A DNA stretch of 57,238 nt from JADJOY01 sp016713535 [NCBI: Deltaproteobacteria bacterium]. GTDB lineage: Bacteria; JADJOY01. The stretch is from the NCBI GenBank assembly GCA_016713535.1, contig JADJOY010000003.1:486651-543888 (forward strand). Direction: 5' to 3'. Shown in pieces: positions 8,843 through 17,442 of the stretch. Under the pieces are notes generated by a model. It saw only the letters and a program-made list of their open reading frames with translations. It was not told where the DNA came from and ran no database searches. The position numbers were made by a program, and so were the translations under genes. Every line of letters begins with the position of its first letter. The first letter of the stretch is position 1.

Positions 8843-10151
8843 ATGGTCCGGATCGAGGCGGGAGCCGAGCTGCGCGGCGAGATCCGTGCCCCGGCCTCGA
8901 AGTCGTACACCCACCGCGCGCTCATGGTGGCTGGGCTCTCGACCGGCGGGATCGTCGACGCACCGCTGCTCTCCGCCGACACCGCGGCCACCGCGGCGGT
9001 GTGGGAAGCGCTCGGCGCGACGATCACCTACGACGTCGAGCGCCGCCAGGCGCAGGTGTTCGGCTTCGACGGCCGCCCGGCGCCGCGCACGCCGGACCTC
9101 TACGTCCACGAGGCGGGGACCCTCTTTCGCTTCGTGTTACCGGGGCTCGCTCTCGCCAGGAGGCACGTTCACCCTCGCCGGCAACGACTCGTTCAACCGC
9201 CGCGCCAACGACGTGATCGTCCAGCCGATGCGGGACCTCGGCATCGACGTGGCGGGGCAGGGTGAGGGCCACCGGGCCCCGGTCGTCGTGCGTGGCACCG
9301 GACGCATCACGCCAGGCATCGCGCACGTCCCCGGCGGCAAGAGCTCGCAGGCGGTCTCGGGTCTACTGCTGTGGCTGCCGCTCGCGACGTCCGCCGACGG
9401 TGGCCCCGCGGTCAGCGAGGTCGTGATCGACGGTACGCCGGTGTCGGGCCCGTACGTCGACATGACGATCGAGGTGCTCGGCGGCGGGGGAGGATCGAGG
9501 TCGGAGGCGGTCTCGCCGACCCACTGGCGCGTGCCCGCCGGCCAGCACTACCGTCTCACCGACAGCTCGTACCGCGTGCCGGGCGACTATTCGTCGGCGG
9601 CGTTCCTGCTCGCAGCCGCGTGCCTCACGCCGTCCGACGTGTGGGTGCGCGGGCTGCGCGACGATGCCCAAGGCGACCGCGCGATCGTGACGATCCTGCG
9701 CGACATGGGCGGCCGGATCGAGCGCGAGGGCGACGGCTTCCGCGTGCGCGGCCCCGCGCCGCTGCGCGGTGTCGAGGTCGACTGCGCGGCGACCCCGGAC
9801 CTGGTGCCGATCCTCGCGGCGGTGGCGTGCCACGCCCGTGGTCGCACCGTGCTCGGGAACCTGTTGCACCTGCGCAACAAGGAGAGCGACCGGATCGAGG
9901 CCCCGGTCACGGAACTCGCCAAGCTCGGAGGCAAGCTCACCGCCAGCTCCGATGCGATCGTCATCGAGGGACGCGAGCTCCACGGCGGCGTCGTGGATTC
10001 GTGGAACGATCACCGCATGGCGATGAGCCTCGCCGTGGCGGCCCTGCCGAAGGGCGGAGTCGAGATCCACGGCGCCGAGTCGGTGCTCAAGAGCTACCCG
10101 ACCTTCTTCGACGACCTGAGCGCGCTGGGTGCCTTCCTGATCGACTCGTGA
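8843..10151 (+). CDS. aroA: 3-phosphoshikimate 1-carboxyvinyltransferase (EPSP synthase), frame broken once
   Basis: This enzyme joins shikimate 3-phosphate and phosphoenolpyruvate in aromatic amino-acid synthesis. Family motifs appear in order: PASKSYTHRALM near the N-terminus, AGTLFRF, GGKSSQAVSGLLL, LRNKESDRIE, WNDHRMAMS and ESVLKSYPTFFDDL at the end. The first third is in one frame and the rest in another, with the change near 9150. A second local scramble at about 9484-9520 reads GGGGGS where an adjacent frame gives a more plausible RIEVGGG, so two compensating indels are likely there. The ATG at 8843 is taken as the start; the upstream frame is not conserved. The gene ends at a bidirectional hairpin. 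Confidence 0.88.
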
Positions 10152-10177
10152 CGAGCCCGGGTTGGCGCCCGGGCTCG
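10152..10177. terminator. Bidirectional hairpin between convergent genes
   Basis: A perfect 10-bp inverted repeat (CGAGCCCGGG / CCCGGGCTCG) with a 6-base loop starts at the base after the aroA stop. It lies between aroA and the convergent small gene, so it can terminate both. Confidence 0.6.
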
Positions 10178-10194
10178 ACTCTCGCCACGCCCGC

Positions 10195-10509
10195 TCAGTG
10201 AGCGGCGGCGCGCGCGGCTCGCCGGGCCTTGGGTTTCGCCCGAGGCGTGGCCGGCAACATCGGCGGCAGCATCTCCTCGGCGAGCTTGGTGACCTCGTGG
10301 TTCACCTTGCGGACGAGGTCGTACATCGTGCCGATGGTGACGTCCTCGACCCGCCTCACCTCGCGCACCGGCTCCTTCAGGCACTCGACCTGCTCGAGTG
10401 CGTCGAGCGGCGCGTGCAGGATCGCCTTGTGCACTTCCTCGGCGGTGTGGGCGCCCCTGTCGATCGCTTCCCGTACGAGCTCGGGAAGGCTCTTCTTGGT
10501 GGTGGCCAT
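10195..10509 (-). CDS. Conserved small helical protein, function unknown
   Basis: The protein has 104 residues. The N-terminus reads KKSLPELVREAIDRGAHTAE, followed by helices with EVRRVEDVTIGTMYDLVRKV and NHEVTKLAEEML, then a Lys/Arg/Ala-rich tail. Similar small proteins are widespread conserved hypotheticals in proteobacteria; a phasin-like or nucleoid-associated role has no direct support. The ATG at 10509 is preceded on its strand by a purine-rich GGAGG-type site. It is convergent with aroA. Confidence 0.6.
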   Translation of the reverse strand: MATTKKSLPELVREAIDRGAHTAEEVHKAILHAPLDALEQVECLKEPVREVRRVEDVTIGTMYDLVRKVNHEVTKLAEEMLPPMLPATPRAKPKARRAARAAAH

Positions 10510-10690
10510 CGCGGCCTCCTCTCCCAGGCAGCCCGGACCCCACGTACACCCGGGCATCCGTCGCCCTGGATCACCAGCTCGTGCATGCGGGGTGCCCGGG
10601 GCGCGGGGAGCGGTCGGCGCGGGATTTGCGAACGATCCCGGTCATCGCGGAAGGTGCGCGGGCTTCCTGAGCTCACATCAGGAGTCACCC

Positions 10691-11781
10691 ATGGGTATCG
10701 CCCGGGTCCTCGACCACGTCGTCGGCTTCTTCTCGCTCTACGCCCATCTGCCGTCGGTGCCACACCCCGACACGCTGAAGCAGGTGGAGCGCTACTTCGA
10801 TCTGCCGGTCGAGGAGTGTTCCCGGATCCGCCCGCGCACCCCGTGATCGAGAAGCGGCGCACGGTGAGGCAGGTCAGCTACCTACGCCAGACGCTGGTGG
10901 GCGAGAGCGCGCACCGTTGTCTCCACCCCGCCTACCAGGAGCGCCACGACACCGAATACGCACAGAACAAGACGTTGTGGGCGCGCCGCATCCGCCCGCA
11001 CTTCCGCAAGAACAAGGACCTGCTCATCTACGTCCACGGCTGGATGCAGCCCGGCGCCCTCGCCGAGGAGCTGGCGCTCATGCCGTGGGCGACGCGCATG
11101 CTGGGTGCCGACATCGTCCACCTCGACCTGCCGTTCCATGCCCGCCGCAAGCCGCGCGCGGCGCTCGTGCACGGCTCGTTTTACTGGTCGGCCGATCTGG
11201 TGCGCACGCTCGAGGCGGTGCGGCAGTCGGTGATGGACGTGCGCACGCTGGTGCGCTGGGCGCGGGACGAGGGCTACGAGCGCGTGGGGGTCAGCGGCGT
11301 CAGCCTGGGCGGCGTGGTGACGATGCTCACCGCGTGCGCCGAGGCGGACCTCGACTGGGCGTGCCCGCTGGTCGCCGACGTGAACCTCAAGGATGCGCTC
11401 TAGAACGCGCCGATCCTGGGGGCGATGCGCCGCGATCTGACCCGCGCGAACCTCACGCTGGAGCGCGTGAACCAGCTCATGGCGCGCGTCGGGCTCGAGC
11501 GCTATCCGCTCGCGATGGAGCGCGAGCGAATGCTGATCGTCGGGGCGGTCGACGATCTCTTCTTGCAGCCGGACCCGCTCCTGCGCACCTGGGAGCGGTG
11601 GGGAAAGCCGCCGATCCACTGGATCCCCGGCGGGCACATGACGATCATCGCGAACATGGTGCCGGTGTGGTTCAAGATGAACGAGTTCATGCGAAGCCAC
11701 CCGCCGCTCAGCGCGGTCCGGAAGTCCGCGGCGCCGGCCAAGGCGCCGCGACGTCGCACCACCACGAAGCGCGCCGCGTGA
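10691..11781 (+). CDS. Alpha/beta-hydrolase (ABHD18-like), interrupted by a frameshift and an in-frame TAG
   Basis: An AGGAG site seven bases upstream supports the ATG at 10691. The frame shifts near 10812. The main body holds DLLIYVHGWMQPG, the nucleophile elbow GVSGVSLGG, an acid-site candidate in VGAVDDLF and a terminal His in IPGGHM, giving a full Ser-Asp-His set. At 11401-11403 an in-frame TAG interrupts the protein. The same frame continues without loss of similarity to 11781, so one base change (for example CAG to TAG) would restore it. The substrate is unknown. The C-terminus is a Lys/Arg/Thr-rich tail. The gene runs into the tandem array. Confidence 0.65.
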
Positions 11782-11849
11782 GCGCGGTTACGGTCGCGTA
11801 ACTGGCCCGGGGCTGGAGGCGAGCCGCTGGAGCGTGGGCGCTCCGTCAG

Positions 11850-13611
11850 TGCCCTGGCCGCGAAGGGATCGCGGCCCTCCAGGGCGTTCGGAGGGTCGCG
11901 CGTCGCGCGACCGGCGACACGCGACGATGTTGCACCGCCGATCCGGTCGTTCGCTGTCGGCAGAGATCGGCGTCCCCCGACGCAGCGACGGTGCCTGTCG
12001 CCGGGCACGAGACGCGTCCCCGGCCGCGAAGGATCGCGGCCTCCAGGGGCGTTCGGAGGGTCGCGCGTCGTGCGACCGGCGATACGCGACGATGTTGCAC
12101 CGCCGATCCAGTCGTTCCCTGTCGGCAGAGATCGGCGTCCCCACCGACGCAGCGACGGTGCCTGTCGCCGGGCACGCAGACGCGTGCCCCTCCCCGGCCG
12201 CGAAGGATCGCGGCCCTCCAGGGACGTTCGGAGGGGCGCGCGTCGCGCGACCGGCGATACGCGACGATGTTGCACCGCCGATCCAGTCGTTCGCTGTCGG
12301 CAGAGATCGGCGTCCCCACCGACGCAGCGACGGTGCCTGTCGCCGGGCACGCAGACGCGTGCCCTCCCCCGGCCGCGAAGGATCGCGGCCCTCCAGGGGC
12401 GTTCGGAGGGTCGCGTCGCGCGACCGGCGATACGCGACGATGTTGCACCGCCGATCCGGTCGTTCGCTGTCGGCAGAGATCGGCGTCCCCACCGACGCAG
12501 CGACGGTGCCTGTCGCCGGGCGCGCAGACGCGTGCCCTCCGCGGCCGCGAAGGATCGCGGCCCTCCAGGGGCGTTCGGAGGGTCGCGCGTCGCGCGACCG
12601 GCGACACGCGACGATGTTGCACCGCCGATCCAGTCGTTCCCTGTCGGCAGAGATCGGCGTCCCCACCGACGCAGCGACGGTGCCTGTCGCCGGGCGCGCA
12701 GACGCGTGCCCCTCCTCGGCCGCGAAGGATCGCGGCCCTCCAGGGCGTTCGGAGGGTCGCGCGTCGCGCGACCGGCGACACGCGACGATGTTGCACCGCC
12801 GATCCGGTCGTTCGCTGTCGGCAGAGATCGGCGTCCCCGCCGACGCAGCGACGGTGCCTGTCGCCGGGCGCGCAGACGCGTGCCCCCGGCCGCGAAGGAT
12901 CGCGGCCCTCCAGGGGCGTTCGGAGGGTCGCGCGTCGCGCGACCGGCGATACGCGACGATGTTGCACCGCCGATCCGGTCGTTCGCTGTGGCAGAGATCG
13001 GCGTCCCCGCCGACGCAGCGACGGTGCCGTCGCCGGGCGCGCAGACGCGTGCCCTCCCCGCCGCGAAGGATCGCGGCCCTCCAGGAGCGTTCGGAGGGTC
13101 GCCCGTCGCGCGACCGGCGACACGCGACGATGTTGCACCGCCGATCCTGTCGTTCGCTGTCGGCAGAGATCGGCGTCCCCGCCGACGCAGCGACGGTGCC
13201 TGTCGCCGGGCACGCAGACGCGTGCCCCTCCCCGGCCGCGAAGGATCGCGGCCCTCCAGGGACGTTCGGAGGTCGCGCGTCGCGCGACCGGCGATACGCG
13301 ACGATGTTGCACCGCCGATCCAGTCGTTCCCTGTCGGCAGAGATCGGCGTCCCCACCGACGCAGCGACGGTGCCTGTCGCCGGGCGCGCAGACGCGTGCC
13401 CCTCCCCGGCCGCGAAGGATCGCGGCCCTCCAGGGGCGTTCGGAGGGTCGCGCGTCGCGCGACCGGCGACACGCGACGATGTTGCACCGCCGATCCGGTC
13501 GTTCGCTGTCGGCAGAGATCGGCGTCCCCACCGACGCAGCGACGGTGCCTGTCGCCGGGCACGCAGACGCGTGCCACTCCCCGGCCGCGAAGGATCGCGG
13601 CCCTCCAGGGA
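11850..13611. repeat. Tandem array: ten copies of a ~174-bp unit plus a partial eleventh
   Basis: Units begin with the hairpin GGCCGCGAAGGATCGCGGCC or variants at about 11856, 12022, 12196, 12371, 12543, 12718, 12888, 13060, 13234, 13408 and 13583. Spacings are 166-175 bp. Each unit holds four inverted repeats in order: GGCCGCGA/TCGCGGCC, GGTCGCGCG/CGCGCGACC, CGCCGATC/GATCGGCG and GGCACGC/GCGTGCC. In several units the last stem reads GGCGCGC, a change that keeps a G-U pair if transcribed rightward. Long frames run through the array in several frames, but unit lengths are not multiples of three throughout, so I do not call them genes. The array fills the gap between two convergent genes. Confidence 0.9.
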
Positions 13612-13701
13612 GCGGGGCCCGGAGACGCGCCACGATCGGACTCGGCGATGTGCACGCGCCAGAGGCGCGCGGCGCGTTGCCGCGCCGGATTCGGGGTGGG
13701 G

Positions 13702-13749
13702 CCCCGTCCGAATTCACTTCGGACGGGGCGGGGTCTTGGAAAGACCCCG
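13702..13749. terminator. Double hairpin at the array/aldehyde dehydrogenase border
   Basis: The first hairpin has an 11-bp stem (CCCCGTCCGAA / TTCGGACGGGG) with a 5-base loop. It abuts a second 9-bp stem (CGGGGTCTT / AAGACCCCG) with a 3-base loop. The pair ends immediately before the stop codon of the leftward aldehyde dehydrogenase and probably terminates it. Confidence 0.6.
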
Positions 13750-15246
13750 TTACGAGTTGAACAGCATCCCGAAATAGAACTTGGTCGCCGCGTCGGTGGG
13801 CTCGCCGACGTGGATGTGCTTGGTCTCCTGGTAGATGTCGAGGCCCATCGGGCCGAGCTCCCGGCCGATGCCGCTCAGCTTGTAGCCGCCGAACGGGAAC
13901 CGCACGTTCGTGAGGTGGTAGTCGTTGATCCACACCGTGCCAGTTTCCATCTCGCGGGCGATGGCGAGCGCGCGCTCGGTGTCGCGCGACCACACTGCGC
14001 CGGCGAGGCCGTAGCAGCTCTGGTTGGCGATGCGGACCGCGTCGGCGTCGTCCTCGAACGGGATCACCACCACCACCGGCCCGAAGATCTCCTCCTGGGC
14101 GACCTTCCAGGTGTTGTCGACCTTGGCGAGGATGGTGGGCTCGTAGAAGTAGCCCCTGGGCAGGTGCGCGGGGCGCTTCCCGCCGATCGCCACCACCGCG
14201 CCCTCCTCGCGTCCGATCGCGACGTAGCGCTCGACCGTCGCACGCTGCTTCTCGCTCACCAGTGCACCGATGCAGGTGCTCGGGTCGAGGGTGTCGCCCA
14301 CCGTCAGCTCGCGCGCCGCCTCCACCATCCGCGCCACGAAGTCGTCATAGATCGTGCGTGGCACCAGCACCCGCGTGCCCGACTCGCACGCCTGGCCCTG
14401 GTGGAGGAACGTTCCGAAGAGTGCGCCGCGCACGGCGCAGTCGAGGTCGGCGTCCTCGAGGATGATGTTGGCCGACTTCCCGCCCAGCTCGAGGGTGACC
14501 TTCTTGATGTCGCGGGCCGCGAGCTCGAGCATGCGCCGCCCGACCTCGGTCGAGCCGGTGAGCGAGATCTTGCCCACGTCGGGATGGCTCGCGAGGTGCT
14601 CGCCGATCGAGGCGCCGGGCCCGCTCACCACGTTCACCACGCCGTCGGGCACGCCGCACGCCGAGCAGATCTCGGCGAGCATGAGCGCGGTGACCGGCGT
14701 GTTCGACGCCGGCTTGAGGACGATCGTGTTCCCGGCCGCGATGGCGGGCGCGATCTTCCACGCCGCCGTCATGAGCGGGAAGTTCCACGGCGTGATACCG
14801 GCGACCACGCCGATCGGCTCTTTGCGCACCAGGTTGCGGCTGGTGACGGGGATCGACTCCTCGTGCTCCTCCTCGTCGGCCGTGCCGGCGACGAACTGGC
14901 CGTAGTAGAGGAACCCCTGCGCCGCGGCGGGGACGTCGGCCATGTTGGCCTTGCGGATCGTGCCGCCGCCGTCGTGCACCTCGGCGAGGGCGATCTCGTC
15001 TTGCCTCTCGAAGAGGGCGGTCGCGATGGCCATCAGGATGGCGCCGCGCTCCTCGCGCGACTTCTTCCGCCACACGCCGCTCGCGTGCGCGCGGCGCGCC
15101 GCCGCGACCGCCGCGTCGACGTCGTCGGGACCGGCCACGGCGACCGTCGCCCACGGCTCCTCGGTGGCCGGGTCGAGAGTGGGAGCGGTGCGTCCGGCGC
15201 GCGCCGGAACGCTCCGCCCGTCGATCCAAAGCCCGAATTCCTTCAT
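13750..15246 (-). CDS. NAD(P)-dependent aldehyde dehydrogenase
   Basis: This is a 498-residue member of the aldehyde dehydrogenase superfamily, full length for the family. It oxidises an aldehyde to the acid. Motifs seen are ITPWNFPL for cofactor binding, TGSTEVGR, the general base E253 in VTLELGGKSANI, and the nucleophile C287 in GQACESGTR. The C-terminus carries PFGGYKLSGIGRELG. It is transcribed divergently from Rieske oxygenase 2, and the shared promoter region holds two KstR-type motifs, so it probably belongs to the same regulon. A P450-generated side-chain aldehyde is a possible substrate, but that is inference. It could equally be a general semialdehyde dehydrogenase. Confidence 0.9.
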   Translation of the reverse strand: MKEFGLWIDGRSVPARAGRTAPTLDPATEEPWATVAVAGPDDVDAAVAAARRAHASGVWRKKSREERGAILMAIATALFERQDEIALAEVHDGGGTIRKANMADVPAAAQGFLYYGQFVAGTADEEEHEESIPVTSRNLVRKEPIGVVAGITPWNFPLMTAAWKIAPAIAAGNTIVLKPASNTPVTALMLAEICSACGVPDGVVNVVSGPGASIGEHLASHPDVGKISLTGSTEVGRRMLELAARDIKKVTLELGGKSANIILEDADLDCAVRGALFGTFLHQGQACESGTRVLVPRTIYDDFVARMVEAARELTVGDTLDPSTCIGALVSEKQRATVERYVAIGREEGAVVAIGGKRPAHLPRGYFYEPTILAKVDNTWKVAQEEIFGPVVVVIPFEDDADAVRIANQSCYGLAGAVWSRDTERALAIAREMETGTVWINDYHLTNVRFPFGGYKLSGIGRELGPMGLDIYQETKHIHVGEPTDAATKFYFGMLFNS

Positions 15247-15305
15247 CGCGTATTTGCCTCGTTTTTCGCGGAAATGCGCGCGATGGCCGCGCGCTTGCCC
15301 TCGGG

Positions 15306-15319
15306 TGAAACGTGTTCTA
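15306..15319 (+). promoter_or_regulatory. KstR-type operator motif, site A1
   Basis: TGAAACGTGTTCTA matches TnnAACnnGTTnnA exactly. It lies between the divergent aldehyde dehydrogenase and Rieske oxygenase 2, with its centre 25 bp from site A2. Confidence 0.65.
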
Positions 15320-15330
15320 CCCTAGCCAAG

Positions 15331-15344
15331 TAGAACATGTTCTA
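15331..15344 (+). promoter_or_regulatory. KstR-type operator motif, site A2 (perfect palindrome)
   Basis: TAGAACATGTTCTA matches TnnAACnnGTTnnA exactly and extends to a perfect 16-bp palindrome with the flanking G and C. It ends 35 bp before the Rieske start codon, a position suited to repression. Confidence 0.72.
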
Positions 15345-15379
15345 CAAGCACGTCGAGGCGGCTCCGTGCTGGAGGATCC

Positions 15380-16372
15380 ATGACCGAAGTGTGGAATGAG
15401 CGTTTCCCGTTTTCGCCGTTTCCGGTGGGGTGGTTCCAGGTCGGCTACTCGCACGAGCTGGCGGTGGGCGAGAGCCGCCCGGTGCAGGCGTTCAACAAGC
15501 ACATGGTGCTCTACCGTGGGCAGAGCGGTAAGCCGTACCTGCTCGACGCGTATTGTCCGCATCTCGGCGCGCACCTCGGCCACGGCGGTACGGTCGAGGG
15601 GGAGTCGATCCGCTGCCCCTTCCACGCCTGGCGATACGACTGCACCGGCGTGTGCGACGAGGTCCCGTACGCGAGCCGCATCCCGGCCAACGCGCGCATC
15701 AAGCCGTGGCTCATCCTCGAGCGCAACGGCATCATCATGGTCCACCACGACCCGACCGGCGCGGCGCCCACCCACGAGCCGCCCGTGCTTCCCGAGTATC
15801 AGAACCCCGAGTGGACCGAGTACCGCACGCGCACCTACCGCATCAAGACCCACAACATGGAGATGGCGGAGAACAGCGTCGACGCTCCCCACTTCAAGTT
15901 CCTGCACAAGACCATGACCGCGACCTGCACCGACGCGCGGATCGACGGTCACGTCTTTCGCACCCACTGCGACGTGAAGGTCGACCTCAGCCGCTGGGGG
16001 ATGGGCGACGACAGCATGGACGGCTCGATCGACGTCGAGACCCACGGCTTCGGGTTCTCGGTGGTGCGCCTGCACCTCGCCGCCGAGGTCATCACCATCG
16101 CCACGGTCACGCCCGTGGACGGCGAGTGGGTGGACGCGCGCTTCGCGTTCGCGGTGAAGAAGTTCGAGGACCCGGCGATGACCGAGTTCATCGGCAACCA
16201 GGTCGTCGACGACATCCAGAAGCAGGTCGAGGAAGACCAGCGCATCTGGGAGAACAAGATCTTCATCGACAAGCCGATCCTGTGCGACGGCGACGGTCCG
16301 ATCGGCCTCTACCGCAAGTGGGCGCGCCAGTTCCTGCCCGTCTACCGCGGCGACTCGAGCCAGGCCGCCTGA
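15380..16372 (+). CDS. Rieske non-heme iron oxygenase 2 (KshA/DAF-36-like)
   Basis: The oxygenase subunit has 330 residues. The [2Fe-2S] ligands are C59-x-H61 and C79-x2-H82 (RCPFHAW). The iron-binding triad is D168, H171 and H176 (VDAPHFKFLH). The C-terminal block IWENKIFIDKPILCDGDGPI, then LYRKWARQFL, matches the end of KshA-type hydroxylases. An electron-transfer partner is required but not encoded next to it. A GGAGGA site precedes the ATG. It leads an operon-like run with the DUF35, thiolase-like and FadD genes and lies just downstream of KstR-type motifs A1 and A2. A sterol-ring or sterol-acid substrate is inferred. Confidence 0.85.
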   Translation: MTEVWNERFPFSPFPVGWFQVGYSHELAVGESRPVQAFNKHMVLYRGQSGKPYLLDAYCPHLGAHLGHGGTVEGESIRCPFHAWRYDCTGVCDEVPYASRIPANARIKPWLILERNGIIMVHHDPTGAAPTHEPPVLPEYQNPEWTEYRTRTYRIKTHNMEMAENSVDAPHFKFLHKTMTATCTDARIDGHVFRTHCDVKVDLSRWGMGDDSMDGSIDVETHGFGFSVVRLHLAAEVITIATVTPVDGEWVDARFAFAVKKFEDPAMTEFIGNQVVDDIQKQVEEDQRIWENKIFIDKPILCDGDGPIGLYRKWARQFLPVYRGDSSQAA

Positions 16373-16471
16373 GCGACGCGCGTCACACGGCGTGACGGCG
16401 GGGCGGCGGCTCGGAACGGAGCCCGCCGCGCCCGCTCACTACCTCACGAATCTCGCGCGGGAGGATTCCCG

Positions 16472-16945
16472 ATGACTCGATCCAGCGGTGTGGGCGCCGC
16501 GTCCATGTGGGCGCCCTACGATCTCGAGTACCCCTACAAGCGCTCGGTGGGGCCAGTGCTCGGTCGGTTCTTCGGCGGCCTCAAGAACCGCCGCTTCGAG
16601 GCGGTGCGCGCGAGCGACGGGCGGGTGATCTGCCCGCCGCCCGAGGCCGATCCGGTCACGGGCGAGGCGCTCGGCGGCGAGGGCGGCTGGACGGAGGTAG
16701 GGCCCGGCGGCGTCGTGACGAGCTGGTCGTGGGTGCCGTCGCCGCGTCCCAAGCATCCGCTCCAGAAACCGTTCGCGTGGGCGTTGATCCAGCTCGACGG
16801 CGCGAGCACCGCGCTCTTGCACGTGGTGGACGCGAGCGGGGAGTCCGCGATGAAGACCGGCATGCGCGTGGCGCCGCGCTGGCGCGACGCGACCGTCGGC
16901 GACATCCGCGACGTCGAGTGCTTCGTGACGGAGGGCACCCGATGA
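16472..16945 (+). CDS. DUF35 OB-fold protein lacking the zinc-ribbon cysteines
   Basis: The protein has 157 residues. The C-terminal half has the DUF35 OB-fold pattern: GVVTSWSWVPSP, PFAWALIQLDGA, TALLHVVDA and GMRVAPRWRD. The N-terminal region, where a CxxC-x(n)-CxxC zinc ribbon normally lies, has only one Cys (VICPPP). In mycobacteria DUF35 proteins partner thiolase-like aldolases and MaoC-type hydratases of sterol side-chain breakdown. A GGAGG site precedes the ATG. Its stop overlaps the next gene as ATGA. It may form a two-chain DUF35 partner for the thiolase-like pair downstream. Confidence 0.7.
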   Translation: MTRSSGVGAASMWAPYDLEYPYKRSVGPVLGRFFGGLKNRRFEAVRASDGRVICPPPEADPVTGEALGGEGGWTEVGPGGVVTSWSWVPSPRPKHPLQKPFAWALIQLDGASTALLHVVDASGESAMKTGMRVAPRWRDATVGDIRDVECFVTEGTR

Positions 16946-17442
16946 GCGACGCGCCGAAGGAGATCGTCAAGCGGATCGAGACCCCGATCCACCTCACCTT
17001 CCAGTTCACGCCCGGGGTCGGCGCGAGCCGCTTCCTGCGTGGCATCGCCGAGGGCAGGATCCTCGGCCTGCGCTGCACCCAGTGCGCGAAGGTCTACGTC
17101 TCGCCGCGCGGCTCGTGCCCGAAGTGCGGCGCTCCCACGCTCGACGAGGCGAAGGTCACCGACCGCGGCACCATCACGTCGTTCAGCATCGTGCGCGTGC
17201 CGTCCGAGGGCATCGACATCGAGCTGCCGTTCGTGTGCGCGTCGATCCTGCTCGATGGCGCCGACAACACCTTCTACCACGTGATCCGCGAGGTCCCGGT
17301 CGAGGACGTGCGCATGGGCATGCGCGTGGAAGCCGTGTGGGTGCCGCGCGAGGAGCTGCGCGCGAGCCTCGAGAGCATCCGCCACTTCAAGCCCACCGGT
17401 GAGCCGGACGCGCCCTTCGACTCGTACAAGGAGCACCTGTGA
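16942..17442 (+). CDS. DUF35 zinc-ribbon/OB-fold protein (thiolase or aldolase partner)
   Basis: The protein has 166 residues. The rubredoxin-like zinc ribbon CTQCAKVYVSPRGSCPKCG (about residues 46-64) supplies four Cys. It is followed by the OB-fold with GTITSFSIVRVP, ASILLDGA and GMRVEAVWV. The protein is probably cytoplasmic and non-enzymatic, presenting an acyl-CoA to a thiolase-fold partner, as in DUF35-Ltp complexes. The order DUF35, thiolase-like, thiolase-like resembles mycobacterial Rv3521-Rv3522-Rv3523. It overlaps the upstream gene by four bases and the downstream start by one (TGATG). Confidence 0.8.
   Translation: MSDAPKEIVKRIETPIHLTFQFTPGVGASRFLRGIAEGRILGLRCTQCAKVYVSPRGSCPKCGAPTLDEAKVTDRGTITSFSIVRVPSEGIDIELPFVCASILLDGADNTFYHVIREVPVEDVRMGMRVEAVWVPREELRASLESIRHFKPTGEPDAPFDSYKEHL

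Noticed and set aside
11850-13611. CRISPR array
   Set aside because: Units are about 174 bp with no unique spacers, and there are no cas genes nearby.
11502-13993. Long leftward frames (about 715 residues) through the 174-bp array, resembling a repeat protein
   Set aside because: Several frames are open at once on both strands. Unit lengths vary from 166 to 175 bp, so no frame keeps one repeat sequence, and the residues are Arg/Pro/Ser-rich without a conserved pattern.
12070-15333. A 1087-residue rightward open frame crossing the tandem array and the aldehyde dehydrogenase region
   Set aside because: It runs through non-coding repeats with uneven unit lengths and then antisense to a well conserved aldehyde dehydrogenase. 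The open frame is a by-product of high GC and absence of stops.
15331-15344. Glucocorticoid-response-element-like reading of AGAACATGTTCT
   Set aside because: That eukaryotic element has a three-base spacer between half-sites. Here the spacing matches the bacterial KstR consensus instead.
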